Positions 1 to 7,642 of a stretch of 21,561 bases of DNA are shown here, in pieces. Both the position numbers and the translations under genes were made by a program. The notes under the pieces were generated by a model. It saw only the letters and a list, made by a program, of their open reading frames with translations, ran no database searches and had not been told where the DNA came from. Source of the DNA: CBDCUC01 sp965222485 (GTDB lineage Bacteria > Pseudomonadota > Alphaproteobacteria > Rhizobiales > Hyphomicrobiaceae); the NCBI GenBank assembly GCA_965222485.1, contig CBDCUC010000008.1, positions 1-21,561 of the forward strand, written 5' to 3'. Position 1 is the stretch's first letter. Each line of letters opens with the position of its first letter.

Positions 1-578
1 CATGGGGTGCCGTCGCCTTGGCGCTGATCGCAGGCGCGATGCTCATGCTGGAGCAGTTACAAAATGGCGCATCCAGAAGCACGATGCCAACGATCCAGTT
101 GGGTGGTGATTTCGAACTCACGACACAAGAGGGGACGCCCTTTTCCAGCGCATCCCTAAAGGGCAAACCGCACCTCATCTTTTTCGGCTTCACACACTGC
201 CCCGACATATGTCCGACGACACTATCAGAAATCACCAGCGTTATGGAAAATCTCGGTTCTGACGCCGACGAGCTCAGCGTCCTATTCATAACCGTCGATC
301 CGGAACGCGACACGCCGGAACACTTAAAGGCCTATCTGTCCTCATTCGATAGCCGTATTATCGGCCTGACCGGCACACCAGAGCAAATAGCAAGCGTGGC
401 AAAACTCTATCGCGCGTACTACGAGAAAATCGCCGGTACCGAGGACGCTGATTACACACTCAATCACACGGCGTCTGTTTATGCCTTCAACAAAAGTGGT
501 GGTCTCGTCTCAACGCTGGCGCAGTCTGAGAAAATGCAGACCAAGGTAGAGAAAGTCCGCAAGCTTATTTCGGGTTAG
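1..578 (+). CDS. SCO1/SenC family copper chaperone, 5' truncated
   Basis: This is a thioredoxin-fold protein of the SCO1/SenC family, which delivers copper to the CuA site of cytochrome c oxidase on the periplasmic side of the inner membrane. The reading frame is open to the window edge (codons begin at base 3 and read W-G-A-V-A-L-A-L-I-A), so the start lies upstream and the visible N-terminus is the end of a membrane anchor. The copper-binding CxxxC motif is seen as HCPDICP, about 60 residues into the visible part. The conserved distal histidine sits in LNHTAS. The family motif FITVDPERDTPEHL lies between them. The C-terminus is complete. No neighbouring oxidase gene is visible, so the partner is inferred from the family only. 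Confidence 0.93.
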   Translation, partial: WGAVALALIAGAMLMLEQLQNGASRSTMPTIQLGGDFELTTQEGTPFSSASLKGKPHLIFFGFTHCPDICPTTLSEITSVMENLGSDADELSVLFITVDPERDTPEHLKAYLSSFDSRIIGLTGTPEQIASVAKLYRAYYEKIAGTEDADYTLNHTASVYAFNKSGGLVSTLAQSEKMQTKVEKVRKLISG

Positions 579-953
579 ACAGCTCCAAACAACCGTTAAA
601 GTAGGTCCACCAAGTTTAGATTGCATCATGGCCCTGCCTTCTGATTGCTCAATCAAGCCCCACTTCACACGGCCATCAAGTTTGCAATCAAGCAGGTGCG
701 GCGCAAGCGCATTCCGGCAGAGACGAAAGCGGTTGCAACGTTAAATGCACGCGATCGAATAGCTGCCTGCAGACAATTTTTCCGCACACCCCGGTCTTCA
801 TAACACACTGACACCGCGCGGGTTTTACCAAGCCGAAGAATACTGATTGCCTCAGTTGTCACCATCGAGACAGCGCAAAACAGTAAGTCCTTGCATGCTG
901 CTATGCTATCGAAGTGCAACCCTCTCTCACTTCGATTCGGTACATGGACCAAA
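579..953. other. Intergenic region, no convincing gene
   Basis: This 375-base stretch separates the SCO gene from the MBL-fold hydrolase. A TTG-started frame at 645-803 would encode 52 mostly basic residues, but it has no clear ribosome site and I do not recognise it. The only clear structure is a perfect 9-bp inverted repeat at 908-936, listed separately. I see no terminator with a T-tract after the SCO gene. Confidence 0.5.
908..936. repeat. 9-bp perfect inverted repeat in the MBL gene leader
   Basis: The arms ATCGAAGTG (908-916) and CACTTCGAT (928-936) are perfect reverse complements separated by an 11-base pyrimidine-rich loop. The repeat ends 17 bases before the ATG at 954. No T-tract follows, so it is not a standard terminator. 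It could be an operator or a 5'-UTR hairpin. Confidence 0.6.
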
Positions 954-1865
954 ATGAGCGGCAACATAAACTTCAAGACATCGATGGAATTCGAATACGG
1001 TATACCAATGCACATGGGTGCCAATGTCGCGCGCATTGTCGCCAACAACCCTGGTCCGTTCACGTACAAGGGCACCAACACCTATTTGATCGGCCAGCAC
1101 TCACTCGCGGTCGTTGATCCGGGCCCAGACGACGCCGAGCACTGCACGGCGATTCTGAAAGCCGCGGGCCAACGGCGCATTACGCACATTTTGATCACCC
1201 ACACCCACCGCGATCACGTTGACGGCACGGCGCGCCTACAAGCCGCCACAGGCGCTAAGACTTACAGCTTTGCGCGCGCCGACAACACGCCCAATCCCAA
1301 TGCCAGCAGTCCATCGGGAACCGAATTCGTCGACATAGAATTTGCACCAGACGTACCGGTCAGCCACGATCAACTCATCGAAGGAGAAGATTGGACGATA
1401 CGTGCCTTGCACACGCCGGGTCACGCACCCGACCACCTTTGCTTTGCTCTCGAAGGCACCCCAATTCTCATGTCAGGCGACCACGTCATGGCATGGAATA
1501 CGACAGTGGTCGCACCGCCCGAAGGTCGGATGGCTGATTACCTCAAGGCACTTGAGCTGCTCTTGGAAAATAAGCATGACGTTTACCTGCCTGGCCATGG
1601 AGGGCGCATCGAAAACCCTGCACGCATGGTCAAAGCGTATTTGCTGCATCGCCAATGGCGCGAACGCGACATCCTCGGCGCCATTCGCGACGGCCTCTCG
1701 ACCGTGCCGGAAATCGTCACGCTTCTCTACAAGGACCTTGATGAAAAACTCATCGATGCAGCAAGCTTGTCCGTCATTGCCCACGCTGAACATCTGCACG
1801 AAAAAGGGTTGATCGCACCGGCCGACAAACCCATCAACCGTGAAACACCCCTAAGGCCTGCATAA
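954..1865 (+). CDS. MBL-fold metallo-hydrolase with C-terminal winged helix (LACTB2-like)
   Basis: This is a metallo-beta-lactamase-fold hydrolase of the LACTB2/glyoxalase II-like group. The substrate cannot be read from the sequence; family members act on thioesters, RNA or other esters. The zinc-binding motif HTHRDH is at residues 83-88. It is followed by HTPGHAPDH, SGDHVMAW (bridging Asp) and LPGHGG, giving a complete dinuclear metal site. The last ~70 residues (from LLHRQWRERDI) match the winged-helix tail often fused to this group. I chose the ATG at 954 (MSGNINF, 303 aa) because homologues begin just before the PNPGPFT-like motif, here NNPGPFTYKGTNTYLIG. A further in-frame ATG at 891 would add 21 residues of unlikely composition. 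No strong Shine-Dalgarno is visible. Confidence 0.9.
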   Translation: MSGNINFKTSMEFEYGIPMHMGANVARIVANNPGPFTYKGTNTYLIGQHSLAVVDPGPDDAEHCTAILKAAGQRRITHILITHTHRDHVDGTARLQAATGAKTYSFARADNTPNPNASSPSGTEFVDIEFAPDVPVSHDQLIEGEDWTIRALHTPGHAPDHLCFALEGTPILMSGDHVMAWNTTVVAPPEGRMADYLKALELLLENKHDVYLPGHGGRIENPARMVKAYLLHRQWRERDILGAIRDGLSTVPEIVTLLYKDLDEKLIDAASLSVIAHAEHLHEKGLIAPADKPINRETPLRPA

Positions 1866-1914
1866 AACCGACCAGAATTGTGGCAGCGCCGCTGTCGCCA
1901 GCCAATCCGCGAGC

Positions 1915-2838
1915 TTAAAAAAACTGCGGCGGGGGCTTGCGGCGGCGGCGCTTCTTTCTGCGCTTCTTCCGCTTCTTTTTTGCTTTTTTGACCGTCTTTT
2001 TCTTATTTGTCTTGGCCGCGGCTTTTCGCGCCGCAGCCTTCTGCTCCAACGCAGTTGGAACCGTCGCCTCAAGACGCGCAACGATTTCCTGCAACAGTTC
2101 GCGCACCCGCTCTGCATTGCGTCCTAGGTCGTGACGCCCATATCGCGAGGCAGAGCGAACATCAATCCGCGAAACCTGATCGCTTCCATAGACTCGCACG
2201 GCGACATCGTCGACAAAACCGACAATCATCGTCTTGTCCGTCGCCTCGATTAAGCCTGGTTGGCTCTCATCTCCTCCGGGTTCCTTTTCGTTGACTACCT
2301 GCATGTGCATACGCTTGACGGCATCGAGCGCGACCTGAAATGCATCCCCACTCGAACGATTGACCACCAGCGGTTTCAGATCCGGATAGGCCTTTGCCTG
2401 CTTTTTTGCGTACTTCTCGCCGGGATAGTCGACCGGATTGGAACCAGACGGGCGTAGCTGTGCTATTTTTACAAATGGCGGCGGCGTAGCAGGGTAGGTC
2501 GTAACGTCATTGATAGTCGGCAGACTGCTAACCGTAGGCAGAAAAAGCAGTGGCCACCCAACAAGCGCAACGCCGAACACAAGCCCGAATACAATACGCG
2601 CAACTCCCGGTGAGCCAGTCCGCCATGTCACGAAAATACCGGCGATCGCTAGCAGGATGGACAAAAGCCCGCCCCCAATAGCAACCTTGACCAGATTGAT
2701 CGCCACAGGCGTCGGCATCCCGAACAATCGGTGCAGAAAGAACGTCAACAACAATAGCGCAACGCTCAAGCTTGCGATGCGGCTTGTCCAACGCACGGGC
2801 AGCGAAATCGCCAGCACGTCTGTTGCAGACCCACTCAT
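1915..2838 (-). CDS. Membrane-anchored DUF1499 protein with a basic C-terminal tail
   Basis: The protein has three predicted membrane segments (about residues 20-36, 49-71 and 80-101), then a DUF1499 domain (about 108-260). Supporting motifs are INDVTTYPATPPPF, AYPDLKPL, GLIEATDKT and the conserved end SRYGRHDLGRNAERVREL. DUF1499 has no established biochemical function. The last ~40 residues are almost only Lys, Arg and Ala, with a run KKKRKKRRKKRRRRK, ending in PPPQFF. The ATG at 2838 follows GGCTGGAGC; a TTG at 2868 is possible but less likely. The gene is convergent with the MBL gene (49 bases apart) and divergent from the EEP-like gene. The basic tail is unlike the core family and could bind nucleic acid or anionic lipid; that is inference. 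Confidence 0.85.
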   Translation of the reverse strand: MSGSATDVLAISLPVRWTSRIASLSVALLLLTFFLHRLFGMPTPVAINLVKVAIGGGLLSILLAIAGIFVTWRTGSPGVARIVFGLVFGVALVGWPLLFLPTVSSLPTINDVTTYPATPPPFVKIAQLRPSGSNPVDYPGEKYAKKQAKAYPDLKPLVVNRSSGDAFQVALDAVKRMHMQVVNEKEPGGDESQPGLIEATDKTMIVGFVDDVAVRVYGSDQVSRIDVRSASRYGRHDLGRNAERVRELLQEIVARLEATVPTALEQKAAARKAAAKTNKKKTVKKAKKKRKKRRKKRRRRKPPPQFF

Positions 2839-3169
2839 GCTCCAGCCACCCTCATCCCTAGAGCCCAACGGCCAATCAGCACATGCTTGCTAACGCATGC
2901 ATCCATAAACAGTCGTCCACACCACATATTTTGCCATCCGCAGGCAGCCAACCGTAGATCCCCACCTTCCAAAACCAACCTGCAACGTTTAATCGCCGAG
3001 CGCCAGAGGTCTATTTCGGTCAATAAACAGGTCGAGCCAGGCGACACAATGGCGACTTCATGCCAAGCTTCGCTCAAATACGACGGCAGACAACCGCGGC
3101 CCCTCGCCGCCAGACTTTGATGGCATGGCCGACACCTCGCAACCGGCAAATACGTCTTCAGGAATTGTC

Positions 3170-4291
3170 ATGCGCTTGATCTCCGCCCGACATGTGAGCA
3201 ACAGACCCGACATTGCTCTTGGCCTGCAGACACGGTTGGTGCTTGCAGCACTGATCCTTCTTGTGTTCTCCGCCATATCAATACCGCATCTCGCCGCCCA
3301 GGATACATTCGACCGTGAGCTCGACACCCTGGACCCTGATTCGCTTTATTCTGACGAAGACCGGTTGGACGTTGAACCTCTCCCCTATACGCCGCGAAAA
3401 ATCCCGCCGCCACCGAAAATCCTAACGGTTCTAAGCCTCGACGTTGCGGAAAAACTGCGCGGTGGATGGAATGAGGAACAGAAGAAAAAGCCAAAATCGA
3501 CTTGGCGTCACACCTTTGGGGCGCAACGAAGGACGCGACGGGACTCGTTACCAATCGATCTTAGGAAATTCGATGCGGATGTAGTGCTGTTGCAGGGCAT
3601 ACGTTCCATTCGCGAAGCGCGCGCCATGCTGCCTGCGCGGGACTGGAAACTGATTGTTTCACGCCAAATCCTGCAGATTACAGACACAAGCCTAGATGTG
3701 CGCACCAAATTGCCCAATGACCTGACAACTACAGCAATCGCCGTCCGCTACCGAACTCACGTTCGGGTCACCGGGCAGCAACACCTTTTTACGAGCCCTG
3801 TGTTTACAGACGCACAGGCGCACACAACATCTTCCGATATAAAGGAGACAGACACAGACTCTGCGCGCGCTTCAGCAACCCTTGCCGTGCGCCTGCGTGT
3901 CGGCACTCACAATTATTGGTTGGTATCGCAGGATTTCGCCCATCATTGTCCCCGCAGTACTGCCACACGCTGTGCAGCACGAGACAAACTTGCCGCATGG
4001 CAACGCAACGCCATGACGAGCGGCATTCCCATCAGCGCGATCATATTCGGCGGAATTCAATCCGCCGCTGCGTCTCATAACCCCGAACAGAGAAAAGAAA
4101 ACCCCAAAGCCCCACCGAAGCGGCAAGCCTCAAAGAACGAAAAAGCCAAACAAACCAATTCTCCATCACAGGATGACGGCTGCGCGGTTCAACAAATTGC
4201 CACAACACCGAAGCTTCAAACCCGGCACAAGCATGTGAAGACGGACATGGCCTGCGCCGCCCTCCTCACTGTGGAGCTCACAGGCAACTAA
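3170..4291 (+). CDS. Secreted EEP-fold-like protein, apparently catalytically dead
   Basis: The protein has an N-terminal hydrophobic segment (about residues 21-40) ending in HLAAQD, consistent with export. The body resembles secreted endonuclease/exonuclease/phosphatase proteins of alphaproteobacteria: FDADVVLLQG(I) aligns with the usual DVVALQEI, TAIAVRYR with the central strand, and CAARDKLAAW...GIP...IIFGG with the R.L..W...GVPFVVLGDFN stretch. The residues that make the family an enzyme are changed at each place: SWN reads SLD (89-91), QE reads QG (142-143), the VHLK region reads SQDF, GDFN reads GGIQ (about 294-297), and the terminal SDH reads TDM. A Lys/Asn/Pro-rich linker (about 303-337) precedes the last strand. 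ATG 3170 has AGGA six bases upstream; ATG 3125 lacks a good site. The assignment rests on pattern matching by eye. Confidence 0.65.
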   Translation: MRLISARHVSNRPDIALGLQTRLVLAALILLVFSAISIPHLAAQDTFDRELDTLDPDSLYSDEDRLDVEPLPYTPRKIPPPPKILTVLSLDVAEKLRGGWNEEQKKKPKSTWRHTFGAQRRTRRDSLPIDLRKFDADVVLLQGIRSIREARAMLPARDWKLIVSRQILQITDTSLDVRTKLPNDLTTTAIAVRYRTHVRVTGQQHLFTSPVFTDAQAHTTSSDIKETDTDSARASATLAVRLRVGTHNYWLVSQDFAHHCPRSTATRCAARDKLAAWQRNAMTSGIPISAIIFGGIQSAAASHNPEQRKENPKAPPKRQASKNEKAKQTNSPSQDDGCAVQQIATTPKLQTRHKHVKTDMACAALLTVELTGN

Positions 4292-4358
4292 CATCGACAC
4301 GGTCACAGCCCTTGACCATTGTCACCTCCGCGCCATTGCCTGCACCGGCCACGCGGCC

Positions 4359-4988
4359 TTAGGGATAGAGACGGCTTACAACCCATTCCTCCTCAACATT
4401 GCCGCGCCTGTAAACAACTCTATCGTGTAGTCTGAACCTACCGCTGCGCCAGAATTCAATCTCAAGGGGAGTGACGCGGAAACCTGACCAATGGGGCGGA
4501 CGAGGAATCTCCCCGGCACCATATTTTGCCGTAACAGCAGCCACACGCTTCTCCAGCGCGAATTTGCTCTCCAGAGGACGTGATTGGTCGGAGGCCCACG
4601 CGCCAATGCGTGATCCGCGATCTCGCGAAGCGAAGTAGGCATCTGCCGCCTCATCGCTGACAGAGGTGACAACGCCTCTGATTCTGACCTGCCGCTCCAG
4701 TGATTTCCAATGAAACAATAACGCCGCCTTCATTGACGACTGAAGCTCTCGGCCCTTGGCGCTTGACAGGTTCGTGTAAAAAACGAAGCCGCGCAGCGGA
4801 TGATCATCCCCGTCAATATCCTTGAGCAACACCATCCGGACATTCGGCAGACCATCCGCATCCGCTGTCGCTAGAGCCATACCGTTATAATCGTTGAGTT
4901 CAGAGGCTTTCGCCTCTTCGAGCCACTGGTGAACCTTTGCAAATGGTTCATCCCGTTTGACCCTCTTCACCGCACCTTCACTTGTCAC
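4359..4988 (-). CDS. pdxH: Pyridoxamine/pyridoxine 5'-phosphate oxidase
   Basis: PdxH is an FMN-dependent oxidase that turns pyridoxine or pyridoxamine 5'-phosphate into pyridoxal 5'-phosphate in the cytoplasm. Typical motifs appear in order: ALATADADGLPNVRMVLLK, GFVFYTNLSSAKGREL (FMN binding), RQVRIRG, SRDRGSRIGAWASDQS, HWSGFRVTPLEIEFW and the substrate-binding RLHDR, ending in the family-typical W-V-V-S-R-L-Y-P. I prefer the GTG at 4988 (209 aa) because AAGG lies nine bases upstream and homologues start near there; a GTG at 5018 would add ten residues. The surface-antigen/fabI group begins divergently about 300 bases away, as in related genomes. Confidence 0.95.
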   Translation of the reverse strand: MTSEGAVKRVKRDEPFAKVHQWLEEAKASELNDYNGMALATADADGLPNVRMVLLKDIDGDDHPLRGFVFYTNLSSAKGRELQSSMKAALLFHWKSLERQVRIRGVVTSVSDEAADAYFASRDRGSRIGAWASDQSRPLESKFALEKRVAAVTAKYGAGEIPRPPHWSGFRVTPLEIEFWRSGRFRLHDRVVYRRGNVEEEWVVSRLYP

Positions 4989-5083
4989 GTCACAATGCCT
5001 TTTTCCCAGCCGGAACACTGACCGAATAGCGACCGTCTGCCCGGCCTAACACACTTCTTACAGGGACGCAGGTAGTTGTCCGT

Positions 5084-5206
5084 ATGCGTACAGTTCTTCC
5101 AAGCCTGCTTATCGCAGCAGTGCCGTTGCCTTGTATTTTACTGCAGCAGGCCTACCACCATCACGCTACAGCAACCCAAACGGCACAACTATTCAGTCCT
5201 TCTTAA
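5084..5206 (+). CDS. Possible small secreted or membrane peptide (40 aa)
   Basis: An ATG-started frame encodes 40 residues with a hydrophobic N-terminal half (RTVLPSLLIAAVPLPCILLQ) followed by a His/Thr/Gln-rich end (AYHHHATATQ). A GGGACGCAGG stretch lies 11-20 bases upstream. It resembles a short signal peptide or single-pass peptide, but I recognise no family and the gap between pdxH and the next gene could simply be untranslated. A second tiny frame (5209-5289, MMGNTSRQWK...) follows directly and ends 10 bases before the next gene. Confidence 0.25.
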   Translation: MRTVLPSLLIAAVPLPCILLQQAYHHHATATQTAQLFSPS

Positions 5207-5299
5207 CCATGATGGGCAACACTTCGCGTCAGTGGAAGCTGGTCCTTCTGGCCGGCAAAGTTGTCCATCGTTGTATCAGTCAAGCGTGAGTACCGATTA

Positions 5300-5761
5300 A
5301 TGCGTCAGTCACCTCTCTACGTCCAAATCGTGGCCACCTTCACCGTTTCCCTTGCGCTAGCCGCCATGACGACCATGTCGCCTGGCTACGCCCGGGCCGA
5401 CGAGCAGAGCAGCACGGCCGCCTGCACCTGCCCTGAACAAAAAAAATCTAATGGCAAGCTACGGCCCAAGCTGGCCGACCTAACGCCCATCCCACAGCCT
5501 GCATTCGACCTCAACGACCAAATTGCAGCGCTGGAAATCGTCCAATACGCCCTCAGCGAAGTATCCGACAAATCGAGCTACGTTTGGCATCATCGCCACG
5601 GCAAGCTCTCAGGCATCGTGCATCCGACATCGTCTTTCCGGGACGATACAGGCCGCGCCTGCCGCCATATTGTCGTGATATATGCATCCGGTGCCTATTC
5701 ACGAAAAACGGAGACCATCGCCTGCCGCCAGGACAATGGCATCTGGAAACTCGATGGCTGA
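5300..5761 (+). CDS. RT0821/Lpp0805-type surface antigen-like exported protein
   Basis: This is a 153-residue exported protein. A signal peptide is visible (VATFTVSLALAAMTTMSPGYARA, cleavage near ARA-DEQ), followed by CTCPEQ. The C-terminal half has the pattern of the RT0821/Lpp0805 surface protein family: EIVQYALSEVSDKSSYVW, then G-x-V-x-P-T-S-S-F-R-D-D-T-G-R-A-C-R, and the end TETIACRQDNGIWKLDG. The two Cys in GRACR and IACRQ are the usual conserved pair. The ATG at 5300 begins just before the signal peptide; a TTG at 5261 would add 13 residues. The family is generally placed at the cell envelope with unknown function. In related genomes it sits upstream of fabI, often with a DnaJ-domain gene between them; here that gene is absent. 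Confidence 0.75.
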   Translation: MRQSPLYVQIVATFTVSLALAAMTTMSPGYARADEQSSTAACTCPEQKKSNGKLRPKLADLTPIPQPAFDLNDQIAALEIVQYALSEVSDKSSYVWHHRHGKLSGIVHPTSSFRDDTGRACRHIVVIYASGAYSRKTETIACRQDNGIWKLDG

Positions 5762-5906
5762 CCGCCCGCACGCTATCGCCAGACCCGGCGGGTGACCCCG
5801 TTCCTGCCCTCCATCCCATGGAGTGTATTGTCACCGACACACTGCGGCAGCAGGTCGCGATTCTGACCGCCCTTTACAGCGCCCCAGGCGTGGCGACCTA
5901 AGTCAT

Positions 5907-5935
5907 CTAGACCCCCCGCCGCATTTGTGTAGGAT
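5907..5935 (+). promoter_or_regulatory. Possible sigma-70-type promoter for fabI
   Basis: CTAGAC (5907-5912) resembles the alphaproteobacterial -35 core CTTGAC. It is followed after exactly 17 bases by TAGGAT (5930-5935), a partial match to the -10 element. The fabI ATG is 35 bases further on. Confidence 0.35.
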
Positions 5936-5970
5936 GCCGCCGAAAATCCACTCACGAAGGGCCAAAGCTT

Positions 5971-6807
5971 ATGACGGCATCAACCTCCGGCACATCCCAG
6001 CAAACCAGCTCGCTTATGGCCGGAAAACGTGGCGTGATCCTCGGCGTCGCCAACAACCGCTCGATCGCCTGGGGCATAGCAAAGGCATGCGCCGCACAGG
6101 GCGCCGATATTGCGTTAACGTATCAAGGCGACGCTCTAAAAAAACGGGTCGAACCGCTGGCTGAGGAACTGGGCTCCAAGCTGGTCCTGCCATGCGATGT
6201 CACAGACGCAGCATCCGTAGACGGTGTATTCGATGAGCTGGCGAAGGCCTGGGGCAAAATCGATTTCCTCGTGCACGCCATCGCATTCTCCGACAAGGCC
6301 GAGTTGGACGGCCGCTACGTCGATACGTCTGAAGAAAACTTCACCCAGACCATGTTGGTCTCCTGCTATTCGCTGACCAACCTGGCACGACGGGCGGAAA
6401 AGCTTATGACCGAGGGCGGCTCGATCATAACCCTCACGTACTACGGCGCCGAAAAAGTAATGCCACACTATAACGTCATGGGCGTCGCAAAAGCGGCACT
6501 GGAGGCCAGTGTACGTTACCTTGCAGCCGACCTGGGCAAAAACGGCATTCGCGTCAACGCCATTTCGGCCGGTCCCATCAAGACACTTGCGGCCTCCGGC
6601 ATCTCCGACTTCCGCTATATTCTGAAGTGGAACGAGTATAACTCGCCGCTCAGGCGAACAGTCAGCATTGATGAAGTGGGTGGTGCAGGCCTGTATCTCT
6701 TGTCAGACCTGTCCGCAGGTGTAACCGGGGAAGTTCATCACGTCGACGCAGGCTACCACGTACAAGGGATGAAGAACGAAGAGGCACCGGATATCTCTGT
6801 AACGTGA
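5971..6807 (+). CDS. fabI: Enoyl-[acyl-carrier-protein] reductase (NADH)
   Basis: FabI catalyses the last reduction of each fatty-acid elongation cycle in the cytoplasm. It shows the divergent FabI cofactor motif GVANNRSIAWGIAKA, and the active-site pattern Y157...Y167-N-V-M170-G-V-A-K174, equivalent to E. coli Y146, Y156, M159 and K163. The signatures VNAISAGPIKTLAASGI and SDLSAGVTGEVHHVDAGY are also present. Length 278 is about 16 more than E. coli FabI because of a Ser/Thr-rich N-terminal extension. The ATG at 5971 has AAGGG nine bases upstream, while the alternative ATG at 6016 has none. The position equivalent to E. coli G93, part of the triclosan site, is Ala105 (HAIAF); F203 and M159 equivalents are unchanged. 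Confidence 0.97.
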   Translation: MTASTSGTSQQTSSLMAGKRGVILGVANNRSIAWGIAKACAAQGADIALTYQGDALKKRVEPLAEELGSKLVLPCDVTDAASVDGVFDELAKAWGKIDFLVHAIAFSDKAELDGRYVDTSEENFTQTMLVSCYSLTNLARRAEKLMTEGGSIITLTYYGAEKVMPHYNVMGVAKAALEASVRYLAADLGKNGIRVNAISAGPIKTLAASGISDFRYILKWNEYNSPLRRTVSIDEVGGAGLYLLSDLSAGVTGEVHHVDAGYHVQGMKNEEAPDISVT

Positions 6808-6964
6808 CAACCTCTGCCACCACATTTGTACACCGCGAACTTGGCACTACGAAGGTTTCGGTCATCCCCGCGGCCGTACATCACTCCCGCAACACTCCGT
6901 TGAACCGTGTCGTGGCGCCGGCCGTTTCTGATGTCTACTTTTTATGAAACTGGCTCTCTAACTA

Positions 6965-6980
6965 GGGGTGCCAACACCCC
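6965..6980. repeat. 6-bp GC-rich hairpin ahead of the histidine phosphatase gene
   Basis: GGGGTG (6965-6970) and CACCCC (6975-6980) form a perfect stem around the 4-base loop CCAA. It ends 17 bases before the ATG at 6998. No T-tract follows, so a leader hairpin or a protein site is more likely than a fabI terminator. Confidence 0.45.
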
Positions 6981-6997
6981 CATGACCCGAGACGAGT

Positions 6998-7585
6998 ATG
7001 CATGACGGAATAACGATTTACTGCATCCGCCACGGCGAGACCGATTGGAATGCGGAAAGCAGATATCAGGGACAGGCAGATATCCCGTTAAACGACAAGG
7101 GCCGCAAGCAGGCCCGCCGCAATGGCGAGGTCTTACGCAAGTTTCTACCTACCATAGCGGCGGCAGATTTTGTCTCCAGTCCGCTCGACCGAACCCGCGA
7201 AACAATGACAATTATTCGCAATGCTTTGGGTCTGCCGCCTGACGCATATCGCCAGGATCCACTTTTACGCGAAGTCGACTATGGTCACTGGGAAGGCAAG
7301 CTTCTGTCCGATCTGCCCCGCCTAGATCCCGCAGGCATGGAAAACCGTCAGGCTGACCCATTCAATTGGCGGCCCGAAGGCGGGGAAAGCTATGCCGACC
7401 TTTATGAGCGCGTCGCGCAGTGGTTGAAGACGGTCGATCGGGACACTGTCGCAGTTACACACGGCGGCATCAGCCGCACGCTTCGCGGCCACCTGCTCGG
7501 CACTGACATGAACACCATTCTCGACCTGGAAGTGCCGCAGGACCGGATTTTGCGCATCAAGGTATCAGCCATGAAGTGGTTGTAG
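6998..7585 (+). CDS. Histidine phosphatase (phosphoglycerate mutase-like) family protein
   Basis: This is a cofactor-independent-of-iron phosphatase of the histidine phosphatase superfamily (GpmB/CobC-like branch). The phospho-acceptor His12 lies in CIRHGETDWN. The Arg pair is in SSPLDRTRET. The acid/base Glu is in LREVDYGHWEG, and the second His in AVTHGGISRTL, so the catalytic set is complete. Length 195 is normal. The substrate is not evident; annotation as phosphoglycerate mutase would overstate it. It lies between fabI and aroC, a common arrangement in related genomes, and ends at a strong hairpin terminator. The start is supported by GAGACGAG just upstream. Confidence 0.9.
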   Translation: MHDGITIYCIRHGETDWNAESRYQGQADIPLNDKGRKQARRNGEVLRKFLPTIAAADFVSSPLDRTRETMTIIRNALGLPPDAYRQDPLLREVDYGHWEGKLLSDLPRLDPAGMENRQADPFNWRPEGGESYADLYERVAQWLKTVDRDTVAVTHGGISRTLRGHLLGTDMNTILDLEVPQDRILRIKVSAMKWL

Positions 7586-7609
7586 CCCACCACCACTGCT
7601 GAAACGAGA

Positions 7610-7642
7610 AAAGAGCCGAAGCAGCGGCTGCCTCGGCTCTTT
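7610..7642 (+). terminator. Intrinsic terminator after the histidine phosphatase gene
   Basis: A perfect 10-bp outer stem (AAAGAGCCGA at 7610-7619 with TCGGCTCTTT at 7633-7642) encloses an inner GCAG/CTGC stem with a CGG loop. It starts 24 bases after the stop codon. The T-run is only three bases, so efficiency is uncertain, but structure and place fit a terminator. It marks the end of the fabI-phosphatase unit. Confidence 0.75.

Noticed and set aside
645..803. TTG-started 52-residue basic frame after the SCO gene
   Set aside because: No ribosome site, no family and a rare start codon. It could be a gene remnant but cannot be supported.
665..1081. 138-codon minus-strand frame overlapping the MBL gene start
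   Set aside because: It overlaps the conserved N-terminus of the MBL hydrolase and has no recognisable motif or ribosome site.
1937..2134. Phe/Arg-rich plus-strand frame
   Set aside because: It is the antisense reading of the Lys/Arg-rich tail of the DUF1499 gene.
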